In this document: positions 22,446 to 33,699 of the stretch, piece by piece
Position numbering within the stretch: the stretch's first letter is position 1
Layout: each line of letters begins with the position of its first letter
NCBI GenBank assembly: GCA_034766995.1
Contig: CM068318.1
Location: 40,195,125-40,259,124 of the forward strand
Length of the DNA stretch: 64,000 bases
Direction: 5' to 3'
DNA from: Acanthacorydalis orientalis
Lineage: Eukaryota > Arthropoda > Insecta > Megaloptera > Corydalidae
Position numbers and translations under genes: made by a program
The notes under the pieces: model-generated
What the model was told of the DNA's origin: nothing
Database searches by the model: none
What the model saw: the letters and a program-made list of their open reading frames with translations, nothing else

Positions 22446-23815
22446 ACCAGAATAGAAACACAGAATAAAGAACAGGCACGCTTTTCAAATCTCCTCTTAA
22501 TTCAAACATAAAATTTATGAATTCCAAACGTCAAAACTAGAATATTTAAAATTATTTTACAACCTGAAAGACTTAAAAAATACATATAAAATAATTTAGA
22601 CTAATAAAATACCTAAATATTGGTTGAAAAAAACTAATAAGTAGAATAAAAAGAGCTGAAATTTGTTCAGCGTGACAATACACTGTGAACTTAAAATAAG
22701 CTTCAAAGAATTTTCTTGGAAAAAAGGAAAAAATAATTTCAAAGGCTTAACATGTATAAAAACGCAATATGTTAATCATGGCTTAACATGGCTGTCTGAA
22801 GATAAAAGAATCGCCATCGAAATTCGCTTAAGAAACAATCAATAAGGATTTATGAACATTTTTTTGATAAAATAGAAGTTTGTGGTTTTGGAGTGAAAAG
22901 AAAGTAATTTGTAAAACATCTACCGAATAGAAAGGAATGAAACATATTAAAGTAAAGAGGAAACACGGTTAAATCACTTAAAAAAATTATGAAATGATAT
23001 TTTTCTTGAAAATTGTGTTTCAACCAAACGTTTAAAAAACAACTGTTTATGAAAAAAAATAATAAGTACAATTTATTTTAAAGCAAACATTCTGCAAATA
23101 TCATTACAGAAAACCGAAAGGATTTAAAAGATATCGTATATAATTTTTTTTAAAAAAAAACTGATAAAATCAAGTTCCCTTCATATCTGGAATCATAAAA
23201 AAATCATATTTTATTTATGAGCTTCCTATCACAAGGTAATTCAAATGTGACTGTTGTGTATCGAAGATTGACAAAAAAAATGGTTCACTGGGTATGTTTA
23301 AAACATAAATAAAAAGACGAAAGGAGGAAAAAAAAGTGGAAGATTCAAAACGCTGCTCGGGATACTGCATTGCATACAGCAACACAGAAAAGGCGCGCAC
23401 GCTAAAAGAGATAACAACGTCTTGTCGCGAACGGCGGATGGTGTGAAGCGGGCAGGGGATATGGGGGATTCATAAAAGATAAATTTTAGGCTAGCTCGCA
23501 CCTGCCGTTCACATTCCTGCACTCGGTACAGAGTCTGCTTTAGAAGGACGCGATGTAAACTCCGGTTCGACAAGCACATCATTTACGTCATGTAACCAAC
23601 GATGTGTTTATTAGTTTTTGTTCCGACTTACAAATATTTGTTAAGTGAAACATTTTGTTGCTTTCGTTCAGTGAAAACATAGTTTTCAGAAACTTGAGAA
23701 ACACTTTTGATAGACTCACAAACCGGCACTGTTTATTCATCAACATAAATTATTAAAATATCATTTTTTTAACAACACATGGACGTTTCATATATTTTTA
23801 CTTTTTATCAGACAA
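22446..23815. other. No gene; GC-rich island at 23370-23600
   Basis: Most is AT-rich and unassigned. At 23370-23600 composition rises (AAAGGCGCGCACGC, GTCGCGAACGGCGGATGG, GGGCAGGGGATATGGGGG) with no transposon ends and no recognisable domain in the overlapping minus-strand frames. It may be conserved non-coding DNA or an exon. Confidence 0.5.
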
Positions 23816-23818
23816 CTA

Positions 23819-23970
23819 AACACTTTAAACATGGTAGATTCATTTAAAAATCAATATTTATTATCAATAAGATAGTACAGTCTAGCAGTGAATCTATAGT
23901 CTTATTATAGATAAGACACTTTAAACATGGTTGATTCATTTAAAAATCAATACTTATTATCAACAGTTAT
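23819..23970. repeat. Two direct repeats of about 54 bp
   Basis: CACTTTAAACATGGT(A/T)GATT, then CATTTAAAAATCAATA and TTATTATCAA, occurs at 23819-23872 and 23916-23970. Confidence 0.85.
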
Positions 23971-24045
23971 TATTAATAAATAGGAAAAAAGCCATATTAA
24001 GAATAATTTCGCAATATTTTTCACTTATACTTTCTATTGTAATAA

Positions 24046-24206
24046 GTTTGTCTTGGTCGCACATTAAAGAGTGACTTGTTATTGTCTCACTCAGATACAG
24101 ATCCCTAGGAAAACACCAGATTAACCCGTGAGTCTGCTGTTTTCTAAGGATCTGTGTCTGAGTAAGACAATAACAAGTCACTCTTTAATGTGCGACTAAG
24201 ACAAAC
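24046..24206. repeat. 160-bp imperfect palindrome
   Basis: The left arm (24046-24115) and the right arm (24138-24206) are reverse complements with only a few mismatches over about 69 bp. The outer ends are GTTTGTCTTGGTCGCACATT and its partner. The loop is about 22 bp. Transcribed, it would form a long hairpin. No target duplication or family was recognised. Confidence 0.9.
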
Positions 24207-24589
24207 TAATAATTTTCAGAGTGAAATCTAGAGAAATCTAACTGATTAAATTTAATAGTAAATGCAATAATACAGACTGACAATTTACAAATTCTGCTTC
24301 ATAGCTTATGCTGATTAATTGTTTTGAGTTTAATACGATTTTCCGAATAAATATTAATCTTGTATTTATAAATATTGATGATTTAAAACAAGATAATATA
24401 ATACAAATTAATATAAATCCAATTGTACAAAAATATAACTCAAATTAAGTGTGTATTTCAACAATAACAAATAATAGAAAAGAAAAATGATCCAATAATG
24501 ATCAGCTATGAATGAAATGAAATATGAATGAAATCAAACCATCATCCAGCTGTGTCAGTAAATAATAAAGCAAAATTAAACATATTTCA

Positions 24590-24780
24590 CAAAATAGTTG
24601 CGACACTGTGGCTAAATTCAATATTACAAATGAATTCTTTCTTCATCCCACAAACCACACCAAAAATTTTCGATCAAGAATATTCTATAAATTATTATTG
24701 ATCATTTTCGATTGTCATTTATTTGCATTCTAATGATAACGTAATCGTTCTCAGAGCATCAAGGTACAGAAATTGTAAAT
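24590..24780 (+). mobile_element. PAL MITE, left half
   Basis: The half-element reads GACACTGTGGCTAAATTCA, CAAATGAATTCTTTCTTCA, CCCACAAACCACACCAAAA, TAAATTATTATTGATCATTT and CAGAGCATCAAGGTACAGAA. This is the clearest left half of the family. The right arm is absent. Confidence 0.65.
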
Positions 24781-25023
24781 ATTTTTACTAATATTCAAGA
24801 ACAGAGCTTCAATATCTGCGTATGTCGAAGAAAAATCAAATATTTTAATAAACAATTTCAAATCAGAAAAAGTCAAATCAGTAAAATTCAATGAATCAGC
24901 CAATTGGATCTATTAAATGATTTAATTTTGTTCAAAATCAGTGTAATTTGTGGAATAATGAAAAATTTATAACGTACCGAATAGATCTCGTAATCTTTAT
25001 TTGATCTTAAATAGTTATATTAT

Positions 25024-25687
25024 CCCTTTGAATCCTGGCAAGGATCTAGGAATATATTGATGTTTTCCAAAGAAACTGTGGCCTCAGAGCATTATATTTT
25101 AGATAATATATTGAAAGGTCACTAATCTCTTTCTAATGAGTACAATTCTATAAATTTATAACTCTTTCTTTCATTAAAAAAAATTACGGTCGTCCAAAGA
25201 ACAGAAAAAACGTTCTTTTTTAAATTTGAAAACCTATAAAAATTGTGAACTTGAGAATTGAGTTGAACAATATCCTTTTTCCAAAAATGCATCAATAGAA
25301 GATAGCGTATATAAAAAATTTCCAGACTCTACATCCAAATACAAGATGTGATCAATGAGAAACCGTTTTGTGCACACTCGTTTCAATATTTTTCACACTC
25401 AACATTAATGGTTTTTCTGAAAATTTTCAATTGTAATCAATTTTTCAATTTTCAATTATATGCCTCCAATAAAGAGATTTCTGTTTTCCTGAATATTATC
25501 AACGATTTTCCATGATATATCAGACAGATGTGATATTTCTAATGGATAATCTCAATTAAGATATTTTTTCTTGTAAGCCCGAAATATACAATTTTTACTT
25601 TGTTTACGATAAAAGAATTTCTAATTAATCGACAAGTATTTTTTTAAAATATTTTAGCAGCTTTTTCTCCTCCTCGGCTCCAATGGG
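25024..25687 (-). mobile_element. TTAA-type MITE, copy 1
   Basis: This 664-bp element is the reverse complement of 49391-50068 over its whole length. Its ends are CCCTTTGAATCC and CTCCAATGGG. TTAA follows on the right (25688-25691), while the left flank has decayed to TATA. CCC...GGG ends at TTAA point to piggyBac mobilisation. It has no coding capacity. Confidence 0.75.
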
Positions 25688-26037
25688 TTAAACAGAAAAA
25701 AATTTCTTAGTACAGTATAAAAAAAAATATACAATATTGACCAATAACAACTATAATACATCCAGGGCTTGTAATATGATATGCAATAGGAATATTGAAG
25801 AGGCTGGTGTACAATCTACGGTTTTCGTATTTCGAATCTTGTCTCCAATCAATTCTTGCATATATACAGCGTACTTTTCTCACAAAATCGCCGTAATAAA
25901 AACACAAAGTGAGATGAAAAATATGTTACATATCTTAATAAGATTTTTTACATATTTTAATAAGATTTAAAATTGAAAATGGGAAAAAGTGAAGTGTGAA
26001 TTATCAACATTCGAATGTATGATTATTTTAAAATTGA

Positions 26038-26169
26038 TATATATATATATATATATATATAAGTTTATAATTGTTATATATATATAGAGAGAGAGAGACC
26101 TTTTATACTCTAATTGAAATAGAGAAAATGTTAAATATTTGTCTTCAAATTATTATTGGAAATATATAA

Positions 26170-26212
<43 letters not shown>

Positions 26213-26238
26213 ACGGGGGAGATAGAAGTTTATACTTG

Positions 26239-26295
<57 letters not shown>

Positions 26296-26408
26296 TATAA
26301 AGAGAAACTTTACACTTGTTATATATATAGAGAGAGAGAGAGAGCTTTTATACTATAATTGAAATAGAAAAAATGTTAAATATTTGTCTTACTTCTAGTT
26401 ATTATTGG

Positions 26409-26505
<97 letters not shown>

Positions 26506-26912
26506 GAGAGAGAGATAGAGAAAGAGAGAGGGAGAGAGAGAGAGAAACTTTACACTTGTTTTATATATATATATATATATATAGATAGATAGATAGATAG
26601 ATAAACCTTTTATACTCTAATTGAAATAGAAAAAATGTAAAATATTTCCCTTACTTCCAATTTCATTGGATATACATATGCTTAGATATGATATTATAAA
26701 TGAATACTTATTTTTTCTATATCGATAATACAATACACAATATTATATATACAACATCTAAATCTATATATCAACTAAACATTTTTTTCATAACAAACAA
26801 TCATTATCATTTTATTTTATTTTATATTTTTATATTCTTCTCAAATCATTTTCATGAAAGATTTATATAAAATTATAAAAATGATTTACCCTTTTAAGCT
26901 TGAAATTTTTAA
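26038..26912. repeat. Left arm of an inverted cluster of about 400-bp units
   Basis: Units contain CTTTTATACTCTAATTGAAA, AGA.AAAATGTTAAATATTT and TTATTGGAAATATATA, separated by (AT)n, (GA)n and (GATA)n microsatellites (26060-26600). The last unit (26608-26912) is the fullest and ends TTTACCCTTTTAAGCTTGAA. All are the reverse complement of units at 27620-28680. Confidence 0.85.
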
Positions 26913-27342
26913 ATAATAAAATATGTAAGTTGATAATAAACAAAATAATTTATTCATAAATAAATGAAATAGACTTATTCCAAAATAAATAATTAAATAA
27001 ATAGAAACAGTAGTTTTCACTACTTTCTTGTGAAAGACAATTTAATGTATAAACGCACTAATATTTTTATACTGTTGTAAAACTACATTTATTCTATATA
27101 TTTGTTAATTATTTTAGAGCGCTGTAAATTTCGAAACTCATTAAATTTATTATTTATTTGTTTACAAAATGAGCACATCTAGAGTGATAAAAATTATTCA
27201 GATTTATATTAACAATAAACAAGTAAATAAATGTTAGTTGTTAATACAATTCACATGTAGTGTAATAAATATTTAATTCTGAATATAATACATTTTTGTT
27301 CCATTCATAGAAGTAGTTTCATAAATTTATTATCTAAAATAA

Positions 27343-27346
<4 letters not shown>
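26913..27346. other. Spacer between the inverted arms
   Basis: AT-rich with no recognised gene or repeat; rich in AAATAAATAA-type words. Confidence 0.5.

Positions 27347-27387
<41 letters not shown>
27347..27387. repeat. (AT)n abutting a mariner end
   Basis: The array ends exactly where the MLE-1 terminal repeat begins. Confidence 0.9.
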
Positions 27388-27388
<1 letters not shown>

Positions 27389-27550
27389 GTGGATCATCTG
27401 ATAAGTATTGTAAAAAAGCAAGTTAAATACCGTTTTTTTGGAAAAAATCGATTTTATTTTTCAACCCACTCTCCATTGAGCGCTGTACACTTGGTCCAGC
27501 AAGTCTGCAAAATACGCATTGATGGCGGCGATGACATTCTCATTCCTCAT
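27388..27550 (-). mobile_element. MLE-1 mariner, 3' end only
   Basis: CGTGGATCATCTGATAAGTA is the decayed terminal repeat. It is followed by the 3' region and, on the minus strand, by a coding tail matching the other MLE-1 copies: ATTGAGCGCTGTACACTTGG, then CCAGCAAGTCTGCAAAATAC and GCATTGATGGCGGCGATGA. The same shortened tail is present as in the copies at 9652 and 45455. Confidence 0.75.
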
Positions 27551-27619
27551 GGAATAAGTCTATTTTATTTATTTATGAATAAATGTTCTTGTTAATAATC
27601 GACTTACATATTTTATTAT

Positions 27620-27847
27620 TTCAAAATTTCAAGCGTAAAAGGCCAAATCATTTTTATAATTTTATATAAATCTTTCATGAAAATGATTTGAGAATAATAT
27701 AAAAAATGTAAAATAAAATGATAATTATTTTTTGTTATAAGAAAAATTTTGAGATGATGTACAGATTTAAATATTATACATATATGATTGTATATTGTAT
27801 TATCGATGTAGAAAAAATAAATATTCATTGATAATATCATATCTAAG

Positions 27848-27908
<61 letters not shown>

Positions 27909-27983
27909 CCAATAGAAGTTGGAAGTAAGAAAATACTTTATACTTTTTCTATTTCAATTAGCGTATTAAAGGTTAGCTATCTA

Positions 27984-28053
<70 letters not shown>

Positions 28054-28396
28054 ATCATTTTTATAATTTTATATAAATCTTTAATGAAAATTATTTGAGA
28101 ATAATATAAAATTTAAAATAAAATGATAATAGTTGTTTGTTATAAAAAAAATATTGAGATGATTAATAAACTTAAATATTATACATATATGATTGTATAT
28201 TGTATCATCGATATAAAAAAAATAAATATTCATTGGTAATATCATATCTAAGCATATTTATATATAAATACATATATATATATATATATATAAATTATTT
28301 CAAATAGAAGTTGGAAGTAAGGAAAATATTTTACATTTTGCTATTTCAATTAGAGTATAAAAGTTTTATCTAGCTATCTATCTATCTATCTATCTA

Positions 28397-28446
<50 letters not shown>

Positions 28447-28636
28447 ATTATTTTTATAATTTTATACAAATCTTTCATGAAAATGATTTGAGAATAATTT
28501 AACAATATATAATAAAATGACTGTTATATAAAAAATATTGAGATGATGTATAGATTTATATATTATACATAAATGATTGTAAATTGTATTATCGATATAG
28601 AAAATATATATATTCATTGATAATATCATATCTTAG

Positions 28637-28671
<35 letters not shown>

Positions 28672-28680
28672 TCTCATGTT
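27620..28680. repeat. Right arm of the inverted cluster, three tandem units
   Basis: Units at about 27640-27920, 28050-28310 and 28445-28670 share TTTTTATAATTTTATA.AAAT, CTTTCATGAAAATGATTTGA, GATTGTA.ATTGTATTATCG, TAATATCATATCTAAGCA and then an (AT)n array. Two are followed by GAAGTTGGAAGTAAG and CTATTTCAATTAG. (GATA/CTAT)n runs occur at the same relative place (28376-28400). The arm mirrors 26038-26912. Confidence 0.85.
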
Positions 28681-28689
28681 TAAGTGATA

Positions 28690-29340
28690 TACTGAAAATA
28701 TATTGTTAATTATCAAACAAGAGGTCTTCTACTAAACAAAATAAATCAAAGAAGAGAAATATGTAAAATTATTTAACTAAAATCCTATGTCTTCATTTCC
28801 TGAAACTTCACGGAATCAAAAATCCTTCCCTTAAACATTCTATCAATCCATTTATAATAAAACGTTAACATCTTTCAAAAACAAAACACATAAAACAACT
28901 GAAAATATTCATAGACCTCGCAGGTAAATATAAATTCCACATTTACGATTGTCGAGAAATCATGTCATGAAACAATGATTTCGTTCACTGGCACAATGTC
29001 CAAACAAGCATCATGAATAAAAACAACAGTCGAGGGAGAGACAGTAAAGAAAGACGCGCTGGTTCTTTGCCCGCCCGCCTAAGCCGACGTCGGAGCAACG
29101 GTGGCGCGGAAGCAAAACGGCATGATTTTGTCGATGTTCGATACGAACGAATAACCAGCGAAACGTTCGATATAAAACCGATGCATGGCAACGGGACAGC
29201 ATCGTTCGCGAATCGTGCAGCCCGCATCGCTATTATTTTGAGGTTTAATGGGTGATTAATCTCGTTTTCTGAATGATCTGTCTTCATTAATTTATCGGCT
29301 CGTTCGTCCGACCGTACTTATTACTTGTATTTTATTTCAT
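28690..29340. other. No gene; GC-rich island at 29020-29300
   Basis: The GC-rich part contains GCCCGCCCGCCTAAGCCGAC, GGTGGCGCGGAAGC and several CGTTCG words. Frames of 60-100 codons run through on both strands, as expected where CG content suppresses stops; none has a recognised domain. No transposon ends are seen. Confidence 0.5.
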
Positions 29341-29342
29341 TC

Positions 29343-29345
<3 letters not shown>

Positions 29346-29386
<41 letters not shown>
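29346..29386. repeat. (AT)n microsatellite
   Basis: Lies just downstream of the GC-rich island. Confidence 0.95.
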
Positions 29387-29388
<2 letters not shown>

Positions 29389-30094
29389 TCGTATATATAT
29401 AAACGATGATCGTTATGTGCAATGCGCCGCTGATAATTCGGTTTTGACATCGTACGATTATTGTCACACGATTTTATGAACCGTGTGTGTATATGCTTTT
29501 TATTCGTTCTTTTTTGCATCTCATTCGTTCAATGTCAAACAGTAATATACAAAAAGTAACTCCTTTTTATAAAATACCATTCGCATTAGCCTAGGTGTGT
29601 TTTTCACGTTAGGAATATATATTTTACAGTGAAAATTATCGATTTTCCAGATGAATATAATGTTTTCCAATATGGACGATTTTTTAAATTTAAACAAAAA
29701 CATAATTTAGACAAAACTTTAACGATTTTGGTTTCGATCACAATTTTATGTGTCTGATATTCGATAGCAACCGGTCAGTGATGTAACAGGTACTAAACAG
29801 TCCAGTGTGATGTTCTGTTTCATATTTTTTTTATGAGTGAAAAATTGAAAGCATGTCTTTATCTATAAATACTAAATATGAGCAGTAAAATATTTTCAAG
29901 ATAGTATTATTTTCTGTGTCAATCAGTTGAAATAATTTAAAATTTTATTTTCTGATTAATCATCAATGGCATTTTTTTCTCAACAAATTGAATATTTTAG
30001 AAGACAACTTGTTTTTGTTTGAAATCTATAAAAAAATATATCAACGTAGATTTTCATAAGTATCATCACATTTTTTTTAATTTAGTTTATTTTT
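29387..30094. other. No gene recognised
   Basis: AT-rich single-copy-looking sequence; the two 60-codon minus-strand frames show no recognisable motif. Confidence 0.5.
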
Positions 30095-30325
30095 CGTGGT
30101 TCATTCTGCGCGTTCACCTGATTAAATCATCCCAATTTTTTTCTTTGAGGCTACTAAAAACGTGCATACGTCAAAAACTATCCTCTAGATAAAGAACAAC
30201 ATACAAGAAGAAATCCGAGTTTATGTCCAGAAATTCTGAGAAAATTGATGGAAAATGACTTGGAAAGAACTCAACTTTGTAATGCCGAAAGTGGGCATCA
30301 CTTATGTGATTTCATTTATTATATA
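30095..30325 (+). pseudogene. Tc1/mariner-superfamily transposase C-terminus (DD41D-like)
   Basis: Broken frames give ARSPD (the region of the third catalytic aspartate), then FF, a stop where L-W is expected, and GY. In a further frame NNIQEEIR is followed by LRKLMENDLERTQLCNAESG and HHLCDFIYY before a stop. The same order (RSPD...FFLWGYL...LK..I.E.I...ML..VMEN...C....G.HL.D.IF) is known from a group of insect Tc1/mariner-type transposases and appears again at 38405-38860. Only this last quarter is present and it has several frame breaks. Confidence 0.6.
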
Positions 30326-30748
30326 TAATCAGAAAAAATCCTCATTCTTACACTATTTCTTACGAAATAAAAAATAGTTGAAAACAATAAAGAACATAAA
30401 AATATTAATGTTCTAAATCGTTTCGTTCATTTTATGCCACTCTCTATTTAACTAAATATAAAAATATTTAAAATGACTTCTTCCTAATTTTGAAAATAAA
30501 ACATAAATTTCAACAAATATTCGAAAGTTATAAATTGACAGGGACGGTATTAATTGAAATTAAAATGAATAATAATTGAATAAGTAAAATTTCCTACGGA
30601 AAAGTGTTCAATGTTGTTTTTACATTTATATTTTTAAAGAAAATTTTTGAGAAATTTTTGAGAAATTTTTTGAGAAATTCAACAAAATATAAACATGTAT
30701 ATATATATATATATATATATATATGTCACACACACACATACACACACA

Positions 30749-30781
<33 letters not shown>

Positions 30782-31498
30782 GTATAAACAAATATATCAT
30801 GTGTGTAAATATTGTCTTCTATTCATCGAATTGAAACCTTTCTTAAATAAAATCAAATATGTATTCCCCCTCACACCGTTATCTAAAAATGGTAACGCTG
30901 TGATTTTCATGAAAAAGAACACGTAGAAAGGAAGAAATTTCAGTCCAGTGAAGAAGTGACAAATTATATAAGTCAGTGACCGAGAAATCGTGAAAAAAGG
31001 AAATTTCGCACAGTAAGCATGAAGAGAAAGTGTTCTATAGACGAGTATAAAATCTGTATCTCATTTTATTCCGGTTATTAGATTTGTAAATTTTACTTTT
31101 GCAAATGTTTCAGAGTTTCAACGATCAAAAACAGTTTTCAAATTAGAAATTATATATAATCGTTGGTAAAATATGTGTACTTACTTCGATAAGGTGAACA
31201 GTTTCGATCGGATTATGAAGCAGGAAACATGAATATCTGTAAAGAGAATTAAAATTATTTTATATATAAAAAAATCACATAAATATATTTGAAAATAACA
31301 AAATATTTCTTCTAACAAAATGTTAAATTAGTATACATAATTACAAATTCAAGTTTTTTAGTTACATTAATTGAAAAACGATACAAAAATTTAGTTGATC
31401 TTATATTATTTCTTCTGTTTCAACGAATAAACTTTATTTACATATCATTTTATCCAATTAAATCAATAAAATGAATACAAGAATCATTTCTTCAAAGA

Positions 31499-31500
<2 letters not shown>
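30326..31500. other. No gene; compound AT/CA microsatellite
   Basis: An (AT)n(CA)n(AT)n compound repeat lies at 30698-30785. A short run of (GAGAAATTTTT)-like units precedes it at 30645-30680. The rest is unassigned. Confidence 0.55.
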
Positions 31501-31501
<1 letters not shown>

Positions 31502-31559
<58 letters not shown>

Positions 31560-31573
31560 AATATTTGTATATC

Positions 31574-31606
<33 letters not shown>
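31502..31606. repeat. Two (AT)n arrays
   Basis: Arrays at 31502-31556 and 31580-31606 lie directly before the 5S-like segment. Confidence 0.95.
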
Positions 31607-31614
<8 letters not shown>

Positions 31615-31631
31615 TTAACTGGAGCGACTCC

Positions 31632-31719
31632 GGTTCCCGTCCGATCACCGCAGTTAAGGAGTAGCGGGCCCGGTCAGTACTCGGACGGGCGACCGTCCCG
31701 GAACGCCGGGTGTTATTGT
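31632..31719 (+). ncRNA. 5S rRNA-like segment (pseudogene or SINE head)
   Basis: The 88 bases correspond to about nucleotides 33-119 of eukaryotic 5S rRNA: GGTTCCCGTCCGATCACCG, then CAGTTAAGGAGTAGCGGGCC, CGGTCAGTACTCGGACGGGC and GACCGTCCCGGAACGCCGGG, TGTTATTG. The internal RNA polymerase III promoter elements can be traced: box A at AGTTAAGGAGTAGCGG and box C at GGACGGGCGACCG. The first ~32 nucleotides are replaced by unrelated sequence, and several changes break stem pairings (GATGGG has become GACGGG). It is not a functional 5S gene. It could be a lone pseudogene or the head of a 5S-derived SINE, since a LINE tail follows. Confidence 0.75.
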
Positions 31720-31782
31720 CGAATACTCGCCAACACGCAAGTGGGATCAGCGTGGCGAGTCATGATCCCAAACTTTATATGA
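31720..31782 (+). other. Linker between the 5S-like head and the RTE tail
   Basis: The 63 bases contain GGATCAGCGTGGCGAGTCAT and a dyad (ACTCGCC...GGCGAGT). No second copy was seen in the window. Confidence 0.5.
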
Positions 31783-31840
31783 TGAGTACAAATAAATGGA
31801 AAATCATGAAAGAGGCCTTTATCCAGCAGTGGATTAATAT
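31783..31840 (+). mobile_element. RTE-like LINE 3' tail
   Basis: AAATGGAAAATCATGAAAGA, then GGCCTTTATCCAGCAGTGGA and TTAA, codes WKIMKEAFIQQWIN. The same tail is at 34905-35095 (minus, WKIMEEAFTQQWIN), at 39598-39790 and at 41600-41640. Confidence 0.7.
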
Positions 31841-32560
31841 AAGTAATAAAATACATGCACAGATACAATATAATTTTTTTCCTAAATTACAAACATCTAC
31901 TGTATTCCATATTAAATGTATCAAAAATCAGAAATATTGTTATCATAATTATGTACCTTTGATTATACAAAACCAAATCGTCATTTTCTATGAAATCTAA
32001 TAAATCACACACTATATTATTATTTGAAAATGAAAATATTCATCACATAGACCAAAAATTTTAACATAAATCGAACATAAAAACATAGGCGATAATTTAA
32101 TCAATCAATCATATGTTTACAAATTCTCTAATAAATTTTTATATATAAAAAAAAAATTATGTTAAAGCGAAAATATAAACATCAATACACATATAATTTT
32201 TTTACAGAATGTATATGACTATACGCTGTAGTCCAACCGTCTAAAGGTAAGGGCATTTACATTATATAACAAACAGTTTTAGACTATAGTTGGATCAATC
32301 ATCCGTACTTACTTGATGAACGGATTATATAATACAATAAATAAACGAATGTACATGAAACGGTTCTTTTCTATAGACAGAAGTAGAAGTAAGAACAGTT
32401 CACTTTGTCATAGGTTAGGAATGATTATGCATACTGTCTATTTCTTTTATATATTAAATACATTTTTATTTATACTACCTGTAATATATTATAAGTTGTG
32501 TAAATAAACGTATTTAATATATAAAAGAAATAGAAATTCTAATGAAGATTTCAAAATTCT
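31841..32560. repeat. Segmental duplication, copy 1
   Basis: It matches 33700-34500 in the same order: ATAATTATGTACCTTTGATT, ATACAAAAC, AAATCACACACTATATTA, CATCACAT.GACC.AAAATT and AAACGAATGTACAT.A.ACCG. Copies have diverged strongly. No coding content. Confidence 0.75.
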
Positions 32561-32562
32561 AC

Positions 32563-32570
<8 letters not shown>

Positions 32571-32660
<90 letters not shown>

Positions 32661-32755
32661 AATATGTATATATATATACAAATATGTATATATATATATA
32701 CATATGTGTATATATATACACATATGTATATATATACACATATATGTATATATAT
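32571..32755. repeat. Long interrupted (AT)n array
   Basis: AT units with periodic ATAA, ATAC and ATGTGT interruptions, 185 bp. Poly-Tyr/Ile frames on the minus strand are repeat translations. Confidence 0.95.
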
Positions 32756-32760
32756 ACAAT

Positions 32761-33042
32761 CAACCCTCCTATAACGCGATTGATTTGTACCGCGTTATAT
32801 AGAATGGCATTAAGTGAAACGCCGAAGTAAGAACATATAATTCTGGTTCATTCGTTCTGCATTATATGAAAAAAACATTCTCACAGGACAATGTTATTAA
32901 TTTTAATAAAAAAAAAAACAGGGGATGCGTTTACAGGTTACAGGAGTTAAAAGAGTACCCCATTGTATGAAGGCTGTCTCAAATTTTGCTCCGCGTTATA
33001 TAGAAACCGTGTTAGGAAAGTACCGCATTATAGGAGGGGTTT
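32761..33042. mobile_element. 280-bp MITE with CCCTCCTATAACGCG ends
   Basis: The left end reads CAACCCTCCTATAACGCGAT, and the right end reverse complements to AAACCCCTCCTATAATGCGG. CCGCGTTATATAGAA occurs near both ends. No transposase is present. Superfamily is uncertain; the TA-rich flanks would allow a pogo/Tigger-type or other Tc1/mariner origin. Confidence 0.65.
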
Positions 33043-33056
33043 ATATATATATACAC

Positions 33057-33254
33057 GTTTAGATAAAACCAACGTTGAATTTTCCTTTAAAATATTTATA
33101 TTTCCAATATTATATTTTTGTTCCAAAAAAAAAAAAAAAAAACAGAAAGAATAAAAACTATAACACGATTTTAATTATAATCTCAAAAGCCATATGATGC
33201 TTTAGATTTTTATTAAAAAATATATAATAAAAATGAATCTGCAGATAATATATG

Positions 33255-33286
<32 letters not shown>

Positions 33287-33361
33287 CATAAATAATATGT
33301 ATATAAATATTAATAGATATATATATATATATATATATATATAATACGTATATAAATATTA

Positions 33362-33409
<48 letters not shown>

Positions 33410-33612
33410 GTATATATATGTATATATATAAAAGATAAAATCAAACGTTTAAATTTCCATTGAAATATTTATATTTCCAATACTAACTTAGTTCCGAAAA
33501 AGAGACAGAAATAATGCAAAACTAAATCATGATTTTATATAATGTACAAAGCCATATACTGTTTTAAATACTTATTAAAAAATATATAGTAAAAATGAAT
33601 GTAGAGATAATA
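33057..33612. repeat. Tandem duplication of about 190 bp separated by (AT)n arrays
   Basis: 33057-33250 and 33430-33612 share AATATTTATATTTCCAATA, TTGTTCC/TAGTTCC, AGCCATAT and TTATTAAAAAATATAT, AAAAATGAAT. Interrupted (AT)n arrays with ATAAATATTAATA spacers fill 33253-33430. A further array follows at 33624-33653. Confidence 0.75.
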
Positions 33613-33619
33613 AAATAAC

Positions 33620-33657
<38 letters not shown>

Positions 33658-33699
33658 TATAAATTTAACCAAAACTGTACACGTCTCCCTGTAGCAATA

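Noticed and set aside
31610..31782. Functional 5S rRNA gene
   Set aside because: The first third is missing and paired positions are mutated, so only a derived segment is called.
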